Of a DNA stretch of 59,877 bases, positions 26,833 through 37,392 are shown piece after piece. A program made the translations under genes and the position numbers. The DNA lies in assembly GCF_003596335.1 (NCBI RefSeq), contig NZ_QZCH01000025.1:1-59877 (forward strand), read 5' to 3'. The notes below the pieces were generated by a model. It had not been told where the DNA came from, did not search any database, and saw only the letters and a program-made list of their open reading frames with translations. The DNA is from Motilimonas pumila. GTDB taxonomy: Bacteria; Pseudomonadota; Gammaproteobacteria; Enterobacterales; CBDFNC01. Each line of letters starts with the position of its first letter. Within the stretch, counting starts at the first letter, position 1.

Positions 26833-29800
26833 ATGAACAGTTTTACTTTTTTGAAACTGTGTGTAGGGTGTTTTTTTCTGGCGTTGAATTGCCAGGCGAG
26901 CCAGCTGCATTTTTCACACGTTTCATTACCTCAAGGTTTGTCTCAGGTCTCGGTGAATGACATCTCCCAAGACGCGCAAGGCTTTATGTGGTTTGCCACT
27001 CAAGAAGGGTTAAACCGTTTTGATGGTCAGCAGTTTCGCTATTTTAAACCCAATACTGAGCAATCACTGTCATTATCCAGCCCCTTTATTTGGCGAATAG
27101 GCCATCAGCGGGAAACGTTTTCGTTGGTGACGGCGAATGGTATAGACCACTTCTCTCTGCCACAAATGAAAGTGATTCAATCGCAAAAAGAAAATGTGAT
27201 TGATAACGCAAGTCATTACGTCATGTATAAAGACTTGTTGGTTGCCGACGGTACTGATTGGCTAGCTGGTCAGGCCGGTGTCGTGAAACTCGACAGCGCC
27301 GGCAAGGTCACCGTATTCCCTTTGTCTCATTCTGCCCAAGGCGCTCAGTTAACTGGTTTGGCATTGGCCCGAGATGCTCAGCAAGGGCTCTGGGTGAGCA
27401 CCCAGCAAGGGGTGTTCTATAAAGCCAAAGCCAGTCGACATTTTCATCCAATTTTAGCTGAACCGGTGGGCCGTCAACATGTTACCGCACTTGCTCAACA
27501 AGGCGGACACATTTGGTTGGCTACCGCGCAGTCTTTATACGTTTTCGGCAGCAACCAGTCTTTGAAACAACATTTTTTGTTGGCCGATTTAGGCGTTCAA
27601 GCGCCCATACAGACGGTGTTGCAAGATAGCTTTGGTGATGTCTGGTTGGGTACCAGTAAGGGGTTATATCGTTTAGATACGACCACCGCTAAAGCGCAAC
27701 GCATTTACCTGGATGAACGCCAACGACCGGTGATCGTGTCGGCACTGTTTGAGGATAAGCAAGCCAATTTATGGATAGGTACACAAACTCAAGGCGCATA
27801 TAAACTGGCTGCTTCTGCTCGCTATTTGCGTTTAGTCAGTGATCAACAAGGCTTAACCGACAACATTGTCATGGCAGTAGTGCCCCAGCAAGGCAGCCAA
27901 GCTTTGCTTTTTACTGGCAGCGGCGGCATGAATCGTCTCTCGAGCGATGGTCGAGTCACCCTAGCGATGCCTTTGCAAAATAGCGTCGGCAATAATCTTG
28001 GTATCATCATAGATGCCATAGAGTACCAGCAGCATATTTGGCTGGCGGGCGACTTTGGGATTGCGCGAGTTAAACTCGATGGCACTGACTTAACAGCCTT
28101 TCCCGTGTCCCTTAGAAATGGCGAGCAGGAAAAGTTTGTCAGTCAAATATTTAATAATGACCAAGGTTTATGGGCTTTTGGTCTCAGCGCAGGCTTGCTC
28201 AAGTTTGATGAAGGTAGCCAGAGTTTTAAGCCCCATAGAGTGAATAAAAGCCGCCAAGATAAGGTTTTTTTAGGGCACGTTATTCGCGCCATCGTGCATC
28301 AAGATGACATCTACTTAGCCACTCGCGACCATCAATTATTGCAATTAAATACCTTATCATGGCAGGTGAATACGTTACCTTTGCAAGATAGCCAAGGTCA
28401 GGCGTTGCCGTTGGAAGGTGTGTATGACTTATTGTTAGACCGCGAAGTTGCGCAGCTCTGGATTGCGGCACGCTCAGGTTTGTACCGATACGACTTAGTC
28501 GCGCATCAAATACAAAAAATTGAGCAACAAAAGGGGGCGCCTGAGCATATCTTTTATCAAGTAAAACAAGATAATGCCGGCTTTATTTGGACGGCTTCTG
28601 GGCCACATCTTTTGCGGATTGATCCACGCGATCTCAGTATCAGCCGATTTGACGCCGCGCAAGGCATGGCGATGCAAGAATTTAATGCTCAAGCGTCGGC
28701 ATTATTGGCCAATGGCCAGCTTGTTATGGGCGGCATAGATGGCGCGTTGGTTTTCCACCCTGAGCAGCTGGCTTCGACCCAGCTGCAAGGGCAAGCGAGC
28801 ATTACAGAAATAGAGGTGAAGCAAGCTTCCAGTGCCCACCAAGGCGAATACGAATGGCAACGTCGCTCCGTGGCGCTGACTGATAACCGCAGCGCTGAGG
28901 ACTTACGTTTGGCGAGTGACGCCGGTATTCGGCTGCACTTCTCAGATTTTAGTTTTGCAGGCAACAGCGCTTATCGATATCAGCTTTTACCTCAAGACAA
29001 TAACTGGAACTACCTCAAGTTGGGCCAGCAAGAAGTAACCTTTCAACGCTTAGCGCCGGGGCGACACGAGTTTATCTTGCAAAGTCAACGAGTGGGTAGC
29101 AGCTGGCAACATGCTGCTGGTTTTCAATTTTATATCACGCCGAAGTTTTATCAAACCTGGTGGTTTAAGTTAACTGGCGTCATGGCTTTGGTATTGCTAC
29201 TGCTGTTGGCAGTGATGTATCGCACCGCAAGATTAAGTCAGCGTAACCGTATGTTGGCGGCGATGGTCGAACAACGAACCGAAGAGGTTCAAGGCATGTT
29301 AGCGCAGCGGACGCGACTTTTTAGCAATGTTTCTCATGAGTTTAGAACACCGTTAAGTTTGATTTTGGCGCCGCTGACAGACGCGCTCAACGAGCAAAGC
29401 AATCATTTGCCCAGCGAGCAAATTATGATGATGAAGCGCAATGCTACCCGGTTACTGGCCATGACGGATAAATTACTGCGGTTAACCCAGTTAAAACCCG
29501 TCAGTGAACGTCATTCATGCAGCGTGGATGAAGTCATTAAATTGGCGCAGTTACAATACCAAGATTTGGCCGAGCACAATGATTGCGGGCTTGTGCTCTC
29601 GGGACCGAAAGGTTTGTGGGTAGCGTGTGGCAGCGAAGACTTACAATTGATTTTGTTTAATTTATTAAGCAACGCCATTAAGTACAGTTCAGGTGGCGGG
29701 GCCGTTAAGGTGACTTGGCTTTCTCAGGCCGGTACTTTTCGTTGTAAAGTTGAAGACCAAGGCGACGGTTTAACTGATGAGCAAATGCGTCTTATTTTTG

Positions 29801-30861
29801 AGCCTTTCTTTCGAGCCGCAGGCAGCCATAGCGCAACAGGCAGCGGCCTGGGTTTAACCTTGGTTAAAGAAACCTTGCAAGTGCTCAGCGGCGAGATCAC
29901 GGTGACTTCTGCGTTAGGTGAGGGCACTTGTTTTGCAATAAGCTTGCCACTGACGCAAGCTTGCGAAGAGCAAGCCGGTCGCCCACTATGCCAAGCCTTG
30001 AGCCAAGAAAGTGAGCCATTACCTGAGACCAATAAGCAAGCGCCCACTTGCGACATAGATACGGCGCCAATTCTGCTGGTTGTTGAAGATAACCCTGAGC
30101 TGGCGCAATACTTGGCTCAAAGTTTAAGTGACAGTTTTAAGTGTATTTTGGCTTATGACGGCTTGACTGCGTTGCAATTGGCCAATGAACAAGTGCCAGA
30201 TGTGATCCTATCAGATTGGTACGTGCCTGAACTCAATGGCTTACAATTGTGTCAACAGCTCAAAGAGAGCCCGCAAACGTGTCACATTCCTGTCGTATTA
30301 CTAACGGCGAATGCTTGCGAAAAGGCCCGTAATCAAGCGCTGCAACACCAAGTTACAGATGTCATCTTCAAACCTTTTGATCTCCCTGTTTTAAAGCTCA
30401 AACTGCAAAACTTGGCAGAGTTAATGCGCTCTTATGCCAGTCTTCAAGGACAGCAACACACTGGCCGAGCGGCACATTTAGCCGGCTCTGGCACTCCGCT
30501 ATTGGACAAAGACATACAGCTACTGGATAAACTCGCCAATTTGCTTGAGGCTCGCAGTGCCGACAGTGAGTTTAACGTCGGCGACTTAGCTGATGCTTTG
30601 TATATGAGTAACAAGCAGCTACAGCGAAAGGTGAAAGCGCTGACCGGGTTAACTCCCAATGAGATGCTGCGTGAGCAACGTTTAACCTTGGCTCAACAGC
30701 ATTTAATGGACGGTGCAAGCATGGCCCAAGTTGCGCAATTATCCGGTTTTAATTCACAAAGCTATTTCACTACCTTATACAAAAACCGCTATGGTGTGAC
30801 ACCTAAAAAAGCGCAAAGTCAGTTACTTAAAACGCAAGCTTCACAGCAAAATTCGGCGTGA
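26833..30861 (+). CDS. Hybrid two-component system (one-protein sensor, kinase, receiver, AraC regulator)
   Basis: 1342-residue HTCS. Signal peptide (1-22), then a periplasmic double beta-propeller of Reg_prop-type repeats (about 30-700; repeated DAQGFMWFATQEGLNRFDG-like blades), a Y_Y_Y domain (about 700-775), one membrane helix (about 782-800), HisKA with His835 in NVSHEFRTPL, an HATPase with N- and G-boxes, a receiver with Asp1128 in ILSDWYVPELNG, and an AraC-type DNA-binding domain (about 1240-1335; SGFNSQSYFTTLYKNRYG). Such proteins sense glycan breakdown products in Bacteroidetes and some Gammaproteobacteria. The next gene codes for a secreted chitin-binding protease, its probable target. 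AAGGACG precedes the ATG. Confidence 0.95.
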   Translation: MNSFTFLKLCVGCFFLALNCQASQLHFSHVSLPQGLSQVSVNDISQDAQGFMWFATQEGLNRFDGQQFRYFKPNTEQSLSLSSPFIWRIGHQRETFSLVTANGIDHFSLPQMKVIQSQKENVIDNASHYVMYKDLLVADGTDWLAGQAGVVKLDSAGKVTVFPLSHSAQGAQLTGLALARDAQQGLWVSTQQGVFYKAKASRHFHPILAEPVGRQHVTALAQQGGHIWLATAQSLYVFGSNQSLKQHFLLADLGVQAPIQTVLQDSFGDVWLGTSKGLYRLDTTTAKAQRIYLDERQRPVIVSALFEDKQANLWIGTQTQGAYKLAASARYLRLVSDQQGLTDNIVMAVVPQQGSQALLFTGSGGMNRLSSDGRVTLAMPLQNSVGNNLGIIIDAIEYQQHIWLAGDFGIARVKLDGTDLTAFPVSLRNGEQEKFVSQIFNNDQGLWAFGLSAGLLKFDEGSQSFKPHRVNKSRQDKVFLGHVIRAIVHQDDIYLATRDHQLLQLNTLSWQVNTLPLQDSQGQALPLEGVYDLLLDREVAQLWIAARSGLYRYDLVAHQIQKIEQQKGAPEHIFYQVKQDNAGFIWTASGPHLLRIDPRDLSISRFDAAQGMAMQEFNAQASALLANGQLVMGGIDGALVFHPEQLASTQLQGQASITEIEVKQASSAHQGEYEWQRRSVALTDNRSAEDLRLASDAGIRLHFSDFSFAGNSAYRYQLLPQDNNWNYLKLGQQEVTFQRLAPGRHEFILQSQRVGSSWQHAAGFQFYITPKFYQTWWFKLTGVMALVLLLLLAVMYRTARLSQRNRMLAAMVEQRTEEVQGMLAQRTRLFSNVSHEFRTPLSLILAPLTDALNEQSNHLPSEQIMMMKRNATRLLAMTDKLLRLTQLKPVSERHSCSVDEVIKLAQLQYQDLAEHNDCGLVLSGPKGLWVACGSEDLQLILFNLLSNAIKYSSGGGAVKVTWLSQAGTFRCKVEDQGDGLTDEQMRLIFEPFFRAAGSHSATGSGLGLTLVKETLQVLSGEITVTSALGEGTCFAISLPLTQACEEQAGRPLCQALSQESEPLPETNKQAPTCDIDTAPILLVVEDNPELAQYLAQSLSDSFKCILAYDGLTALQLANEQVPDVILSDWYVPELNGLQLCQQLKESPQTCHIPVVLLTANACEKARNQALQHQVTDVIFKPFDLPVLKLKLQNLAELMRSYASLQGQQHTGRAAHLAGSGTPLLDKDIQLLDKLANLLEARSADSEFNVGDLADALYMSNKQLQRKVKALTGLTPNEMLREQRLTLAQQHLMDGASMAQVAQLSGFNSQSYFTTLYKNRYGVTPKKAQSQLLKTQASQQNSA

Positions 30862-31069
30862 ATGGTAACTTATTCATTCTTAAGTAATTGAAATCATTTG
30901 CTTTGATTGTTTTTTTAGCAAGGGCGAAAAATTACCTCACTCGCTAAAATGTCGTGAAATCAATAAGGATTGTCGGTCAGTTGAAAGCATAAATATGTCG
31001 CATTTTATATGCTGAGACGGCAATCAAGGAAGGTGTTTGATTGACTCAATCAAAGTAAAGGAGAACGAC

Positions 31070-33220
31070 ATGTTAAAGATGAAAACTAGCGCGCTTGCTG
31101 TTGCCGCTGCGTTGTTATCACTTAATGTTTCAGCCGCGGATCAAGTTGAGCTGAAATTAGAAGATTTGAATGCGCAAGGCATGGTCAGCTCATTAGACGC
31201 GCTCAGTCTTGGCGTATTGAATGAACCGCAAGGTTTTGCGATGCAAGCTCAGCATCGCTCAAATCAAGGCGAAACTCACCAAGTGATGCAACAAAGTTAT
31301 CAAGGCGTACCGATTTTTGGCGGCGAAGTTGTGGCATTAAAAGATAATGCTAGTGGCGATTATACTTACGTAGCTGGTACCGTATTAACCAATATTGCTG
31401 AAGATATTCCCTCAGTGAAGCCTCAGCTTTCTCCTGAGCAAGCCAGCGCTAAAGCCATTGCTTGGATCAGTCAACAGCACAAAGTAAGCCTTGAGCAAGT
31501 GCAGCAAGAACAAGACGTGCAGCTTTACGTTTATCTTGCAGAAAGTGGCAAAGCCCACCTGGTTTATGTATTTCACGGTTTTGTGAATCAAAAAGGCCCG
31601 GCAGCACCAGTGGTTTTTGTTGAAGCAAATACGGGCGCAGTGATTAATCACTATAATAATATTCCCCACGCTTATGCCAGTGGCGAGGGAGGCAACGAAC
31701 GTCGTGGCATTATCTATTATGGCCAAGGGGACGTTCCTGCACTCGATATCAATAAGTCAGGCTCACGCTGTAGTTTAGAAAATGATGACGTACGCGTGGT
31801 TGATTTGCAAAACCGGACTGACGACACCACGACCTCGCCGGCGCTCAGTTATACTTGTGCCAGCAGCGACAATTACTTCGACGAGCCAGACGTCAATGGT
31901 GCTTATGGTCCAGCCTCTGAAGCATTATTTAACGGTACCAGCCACGTTGAGATGTTTCGCAAATGGTACAACACCGAAGCATTACCTTATAAACTAGTCA
32001 TGCGCGTGCATTATGGCCAAAATGAACAGAATGCTTATTGGTACCGTGGCAAAATGAGCTTTGGAGACGGCGGCAGCAGCTTGCATCCACTGACCAGTGT
32101 CACCGTGGTAGGTCATGAAGTGGCGCACGGTTTTACCGAGAACTACTCTGGTTTAATTTACCAAAACCAATCTGGCGGCTTAAATGAGTCATTTTCAGAT
32201 ATGGCAGGGGTAACGCTAAAACAATACATTTACGGCAAAACTGACTTTGTGCTTGGTAACGAAATTTATAAAGGTGCAGGCTTTTTGCGCAGCATGTCTA
32301 ACCCTCCTGCGGATGGCCGTTCGATAGATCATGCCAGTGATTATTATGCTGGTATGGACGTTCACTTTTCTTCTGGTGTATTTAATAAGGTATTTTATAA
32401 TTTAGCCTCGACCCAAGGTTGGGATGCGAGGTATGCATTTGAAGTTTTTTTACGAGCGAATCAACGCCGCCTTTGGCCTAGCAGCGCTAGCTTTCAGCAA
32501 GCTGCTGACGGCGCTTGTCGTGCCACTGCTGATTTAGGTTGGGACGGTAATGACGTCGCTGCAGCGCTCAATGGTGTCGGCCTCAGTTCAAGTTATTGTG
32601 TGGCGGGTAAAAAACCAATTGATGGTGTTACGCCGACGATTGCCCCAACGGTCACTCCAACCGTAACCCCAACCGTCACTCCAACGGTCACTCCAACCGT
32701 TACCCCGACGGTGACGCCAACCACGCCACCTACTGCGCCGCCAACGGTCGAACCTACGCCCCCCCCGAGCTCTGATGCTTGGAATGCAAGTTTGGTTTAC
32801 GTATCGGGAGATCGCGTGACCCATAAAGGCAAGGTTTATCTGTCACAATGGTGGAACCAAGGCCAAGAGCCGGGAACTCAGCAATGGGGTCCATGGAAGC
32901 TGGTTGCAGGGGAAACGCCAACCCCGACACCAACGGTTGCGCCAACGATAGAGCCGACCATACTTCCAACCGTGCTGCCTACCGAAACGCCAACGATAGT
33001 GCCAAGCGTGCAACCTACTGTGGCACCAACGGTAACGCCATCCACTCCGCCAGCGGGATGTTCAGGCGTAGCAGACTGGTCAGCGACTCAGTCTTATACT
33101 TTAGGTGACAGCGTGGCTTATCAAGGTAATCAATATGAAGCCATTTGGTGGAACAGTAATGTAACACCTACCAGCGCGTCAGCTTGGAATATATGGCAAG
33201 CCACAGGCAGCTGTCAGTAA
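31070..33220 (+). CDS. Secreted M4 metalloprotease with two chitin-binding modules
   Basis: 716-residue vibriolysin-like zinc protease. Order: signal peptide (to about residue 24, NVSAAD), inhibitory propeptide (FTP and PepSY regions to about 200), M4 catalytic domain with H349-E350-x-x-H353 in GHEVAHG and third ligand E373 in GGLNESFSD (24-residue spacing as in thermolysin), then TP-rich linkers separating two CBM5/12-like modules (AWNASLVYVSGDRVTHKGKV about 560-610, and DWSATQSYTLGDSVAYQG about 665-716). It is exported, processed, and probably attacks protein on chitinous material. ATG 31070 follows AAAGGAGA. The HTCS gene lies 208 bases upstream. Confidence 0.95.
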   Translation: MLKMKTSALAVAAALLSLNVSAADQVELKLEDLNAQGMVSSLDALSLGVLNEPQGFAMQAQHRSNQGETHQVMQQSYQGVPIFGGEVVALKDNASGDYTYVAGTVLTNIAEDIPSVKPQLSPEQASAKAIAWISQQHKVSLEQVQQEQDVQLYVYLAESGKAHLVYVFHGFVNQKGPAAPVVFVEANTGAVINHYNNIPHAYASGEGGNERRGIIYYGQGDVPALDINKSGSRCSLENDDVRVVDLQNRTDDTTTSPALSYTCASSDNYFDEPDVNGAYGPASEALFNGTSHVEMFRKWYNTEALPYKLVMRVHYGQNEQNAYWYRGKMSFGDGGSSLHPLTSVTVVGHEVAHGFTENYSGLIYQNQSGGLNESFSDMAGVTLKQYIYGKTDFVLGNEIYKGAGFLRSMSNPPADGRSIDHASDYYAGMDVHFSSGVFNKVFYNLASTQGWDARYAFEVFLRANQRRLWPSSASFQQAADGACRATADLGWDGNDVAAALNGVGLSSSYCVAGKKPIDGVTPTIAPTVTPTVTPTVTPTVTPTVTPTVTPTTPPTAPPTVEPTPPPSSDAWNASLVYVSGDRVTHKGKVYLSQWWNQGQEPGTQQWGPWKLVAGETPTPTPTVAPTIEPTILPTVLPTETPTIVPSVQPTVAPTVTPSTPPAGCSGVADWSATQSYTLGDSVAYQGNQYEAIWWNSNVTPTSASAWNIWQATGSCQ
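32630..32735 (+). repeat. 12-bp coding repeat in the protease linker
   Basis: About eight degenerate 12-bp units encoding TVTP, forming the first threonine/proline linker. A more diverged second linker lies at about 32917-33050. Confidence 0.85.
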
Positions 33221-33256
33221 TTTATGCTCGATAGTTGAAGGTTCAAATATTACCTC

Positions 33257-33279
33257 AAGGGAGCTTTAGCTCCCTTTTT
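33257..33279 (+). terminator. Intrinsic terminator after the M4 protease gene
   Basis: AAGGGAGC / GCTCCCTT stem with TTTA loop and T run. Confidence 0.9.
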
Positions 33280-33393
33280 ATTATCAGTCATAAAGCCTTC
33301 TCATTAACCACCATCACGAGACTGCTTCAGGGTTTGACCCTGTGGCCATCATGCAAGTAGACTGGCCTCATTGATGTTAGAAAATAAGTGATT

Positions 33394-34050
33394 ATGACGT
33401 TAACTCCAGCCGCCGTGTTAATTCATGGAATGGGCCGAACGGCCCGCAGCATGTCTTCATTACAGCGTTTGCTTAAACGGCAAGGGTATCAAGTGCATAG
33501 CGTGAGCTACCCGTCTGCGCAATCACCCATGGCAAACTTATGCCAAGACTATATCGCCCCGGTGCTAACCCCATTGGCCAGCCAAGGTGAGCCAATTTTT
33601 ATTGTTACCCATTCGTTAGGCGGCATTTTATTACGGCATTATTTACAACATCATGCATTACCCAAAGGCTCTCGAGCTGTGATGTTAGCCCCGCCCAATC
33701 ATGGCAGTGAAGTCGCCGATAAACTCAAGCTTTTTCGACCTTATCGTTGGTTTACCGGGCCTGTGGGTCAGCAACTTGGCACAGGCCCCGGTTCACCACT
33801 GCAGCATTTCAAAGCCATCGACATTGAGCTTGGAATTATTGCAGGCACGCGCAGCAGTGATCCTTGGTTTAATCACTTATTCACTGGCCCTCACGATGGT
33901 AAAGTGAGCGTGAAGAGCTGCCGATTGCCTGAAATGAAAGATTTTGCTGAAGTAAAAGCTGGGCATACTTTCATAATGAATCACTCTATAGTGCAGCGAA
34001 ATATTATAAGCTTCTTTAATAAAGGGGTGTTTAATTCTGTCTTGCGGTGA
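33394..34050 (+). CDS. Alpha/beta hydrolase, lipase-like
   Basis: 218-residue serine hydrolase. VLIHGMGRTARSM is the oxyanion loop, THSLGGILLRHY the nucleophile elbow, GPHDGKVSV the probable acid, and AGHTFIMNH the histidine. No signal peptide. The start could be GTG 33388 or ATG 33394. Members of this family are small esterases or lipases, often annotated as acetyltransferase/hydrolase. Physiological substrate unknown. Confidence 0.8.
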   Translation: MTLTPAAVLIHGMGRTARSMSSLQRLLKRQGYQVHSVSYPSAQSPMANLCQDYIAPVLTPLASQGEPIFIVTHSLGGILLRHYLQHHALPKGSRAVMLAPPNHGSEVADKLKLFRPYRWFTGPVGQQLGTGPGSPLQHFKAIDIELGIIAGTRSSDPWFNHLFTGPHDGKVSVKSCRLPEMKDFAEVKAGHTFIMNHSIVQRNIISFFNKGVFNSVLR

Positions 34051-34116
34051 CTTTACTGCTTTTTGATCAAGGAATTGCAACAAATAATAGCTATACTCAA
34101 ACAAACTAAAATGTGA

Positions 34117-35145
<1,029 letters not shown>

Positions 35146-35329
35146 TTCTCCCCTAAAAAAGGAGTGTTTAATTGGTCATTTGGCTCGGGAATATTGCCAC
35201 CCTAGCTTTGGTTCATGGCCTAAGAGGAAAGCTAGGTCATTGACTCATAAGGTAACTCTGGATGTGTCTGCTAGACTTAAGTCATTCGCAGTGCCATCAA
35301 CATGCATAAATAAGAACTAAGAAGGTTTT

Positions 35330-37306
35330 ATGAATAAGGTTTCAGCGCCGTTTAAGCTGCCACTCAAAATTAATCCACCGGTGTTTTACAGCTCCACAGT
35401 GTTAATTTTCCTCATTGTCCTCTTTGCTGTGGCGATGCCGGAGCAGTCGAATAAATTTTTCAGTGATATGCAGGGCACCATTGTCACCAACGTCAGTTGG
35501 TTTTATGTTGCTGCGGTAGCCTTGATACTGCTCACTGTGGCCTATTTAGGCATTTCACGAATGGGCGATATCAAGCTGGGGCCGGATCATTCGGAGCCGG
35601 ATTTTAGTCATGGCTCTTGGTTTGCGATGTTATTTTCTGCCGGAATGGGCATCGGCTTGATGTTTTTTGGCGTTGCCGAGCCTGTTATGCATTATTTATC
35701 CCCTCCCACCGGAGACCCTGGATCGGTCGAAGCCGCTCGAGAAGCAATGAAGCTGACCTTCTTCCATTGGGGTCTGCACGCATGGGGCATTTACGCCATG
35801 GTTGCGTTGATTTTGGCGTACTTTGGCTATCGTCATGGCTTGCCGCTGACGCTTCGTTCAGCTTTATATCCGCTGATTGGCGACAAGATATACGGCCCTA
35901 TCGGTCATGCCGTGGATGTCTTCGCCATTTTAGGTACGGTATTTGGCGTAGCGACATCTCTCGGTTACGGGGTATTGCAAGTCAACTCCGGCTTGCATTA
36001 TTTGTTCGACGTTCCTGTTAATCAAACCGTACAAGTGATTTTGATTGTTGTTATTTCTGGCCTTGCGGCTATCTCGGTAGCGACGGGGTTGGATAAAGGC
36101 ATTCGTATTTTATCCGAGATAAACTTATTTCTCGCCATTGCCTTAGTGGGCATGGTGTTGTTACTTGGGCCAACGGTATTGCTATTGCAAATGTACTTGC
36201 AAAATACGGGTGGTTACCTGTCTGACATCGTTAATAAAACGTTTAACTTATTTGCTTATGAGCCGACCGACTGGCTTGGCGGTTGGACCTTGTTATACTG
36301 GGGCTGGTGGTTATCTTGGTCTCCTTTTGTGGGCATGTTCATCGCCCGTATTTCTCGCGGCCGTACCATTCGAGAGTTTGTTATCGGCGTGCTGTTTGTG
36401 CCTACCGGTTTCACCTTCTTATGGATGACGGTGTTTGGTAATACCTCTATTGATATGATCATGGCTGGCACCGGCGATGGCCTTGCCCAAATCGTCGATA
36501 ACGACGTGTCCTTGGCCTTGTTTAAGTTCTTAGAGCATTTTCCATTTTCATCATTCTTGAGCCTGATTGCCATTATTATGGTGGTGGTGTTCTTCGTGAC
36601 CTCCTCTGATTCTGGCTCCATGGTGGTTGACATGCTCGCCTCGGGCGGCACCGACAAGACACCGGTATGGCAACGAGTGTACTGGGCGTCTTTGGAAGGC
36701 GTAGTCGCAATAGCGTTATTGCTTGCCGGTGGCTTAGGTGCGCTGCAAACCGCGACCATTGCCAGCGCCCTGCCATTTTGTATTGTGTTAATGGTGGCAG
36801 CGTATGGTTTGTTAAAAGCCCTCAACATTGACGCCGCTAAACGCTACAGTTTAGAACAAGTGATTCACCCGCCGCGTTTAGACGTGTCGAAACAAGGCTG
36901 GGAGCGGCGTTTAAAAAACTTGGTGCATTTTCCAAGGCGTAAAAATGTCAGCCAGTTTATCGCTGAAGTGGTTATGCCTGGCATGCAGTCGGTTTCAGAG
37001 GAGTTAATTAAACACGGGGTAGACGCTCGATACTCGGTAGAAAAAAACGACATCAACGCGCGATTTGAAGTGTACCTAGGGGATGAACAAGACTTTATTT
37101 ATCGAGTGCGCCCTAAGGCTTATTTACAACCAAGCTTTTCGCTACAAGAAGAAGATGACGATGAGCGGCAATATTACCGTGCGGAAGTTTTTTTGACCGA
37201 AGGCGGGCAAGATTATGACATTATGGGTTGGAGCAAAGAGCAAGTCATCAGTGATATCGTTGACCAATATGAGAAGCACTTACACTTTTTACACCAAGTC
37301 AGATAA
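35330..37306 (+). CDS. BCCT-family (betaine/choline/carnitine) transporter, BetT-like
   Basis: 658-residue inner-membrane transporter with 12 helices. The signature regions are FSAGMGIGLMFFGVAEP (glycine-rich TM3 equivalent) and YWGWWLSWSPFVGMFIARISRGRT (aromatic box). A C-terminal cytoplasmic extension of about 130 residues, as in BetT, suggests osmotic control. Likely substrate choline or betaine. AGAAGG precedes the ATG. No choline dehydrogenase genes are next to it. Confidence 0.92.
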   Translation: MNKVSAPFKLPLKINPPVFYSSTVLIFLIVLFAVAMPEQSNKFFSDMQGTIVTNVSWFYVAAVALILLTVAYLGISRMGDIKLGPDHSEPDFSHGSWFAMLFSAGMGIGLMFFGVAEPVMHYLSPPTGDPGSVEAAREAMKLTFFHWGLHAWGIYAMVALILAYFGYRHGLPLTLRSALYPLIGDKIYGPIGHAVDVFAILGTVFGVATSLGYGVLQVNSGLHYLFDVPVNQTVQVILIVVISGLAAISVATGLDKGIRILSEINLFLAIALVGMVLLLGPTVLLLQMYLQNTGGYLSDIVNKTFNLFAYEPTDWLGGWTLLYWGWWLSWSPFVGMFIARISRGRTIREFVIGVLFVPTGFTFLWMTVFGNTSIDMIMAGTGDGLAQIVDNDVSLALFKFLEHFPFSSFLSLIAIIMVVVFFVTSSDSGSMVVDMLASGGTDKTPVWQRVYWASLEGVVAIALLLAGGLGALQTATIASALPFCIVLMVAAYGLLKALNIDAAKRYSLEQVIHPPRLDVSKQGWERRLKNLVHFPRRKNVSQFIAEVVMPGMQSVSEELIKHGVDARYSVEKNDINARFEVYLGDEQDFIYRVRPKAYLQPSFSLQEEDDDERQYYRAEVFLTEGGQDYDIMGWSKEQVISDIVDQYEKHLHFLHQVR

Positions 37307-37346
37307 CCGCTTGCTTGTTTAGGTTGGCAGCTGTTAATGAAATAGC

Positions 37347-37378
37347 AAGGCGCTTGTTGACCACAAGCGCTTTTTTTT
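37347..37378. terminator. Intrinsic terminator between convergent genes
   Basis: GCGCTTGT / ACAAGCGC stem with a 5-base loop and eight T on the plus strand; serves the BCCT gene and may also end the opposing glycosyltransferase gene. Confidence 0.9.
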
Positions 37379-37392
37379 GCAACTAAGCTGCT

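Noticed and set aside
32588..32824. Minus-strand ORF rich in Trp, Gly and Arg
   Set aside because: Shadow of the TP-repeat linker of the M4 protease gene.
36256..36828. Long minus-strand ORF of 190 codons
   Set aside because: Lies wholly inside the BCCT transporter gene; its composition is the antisense of membrane helices.
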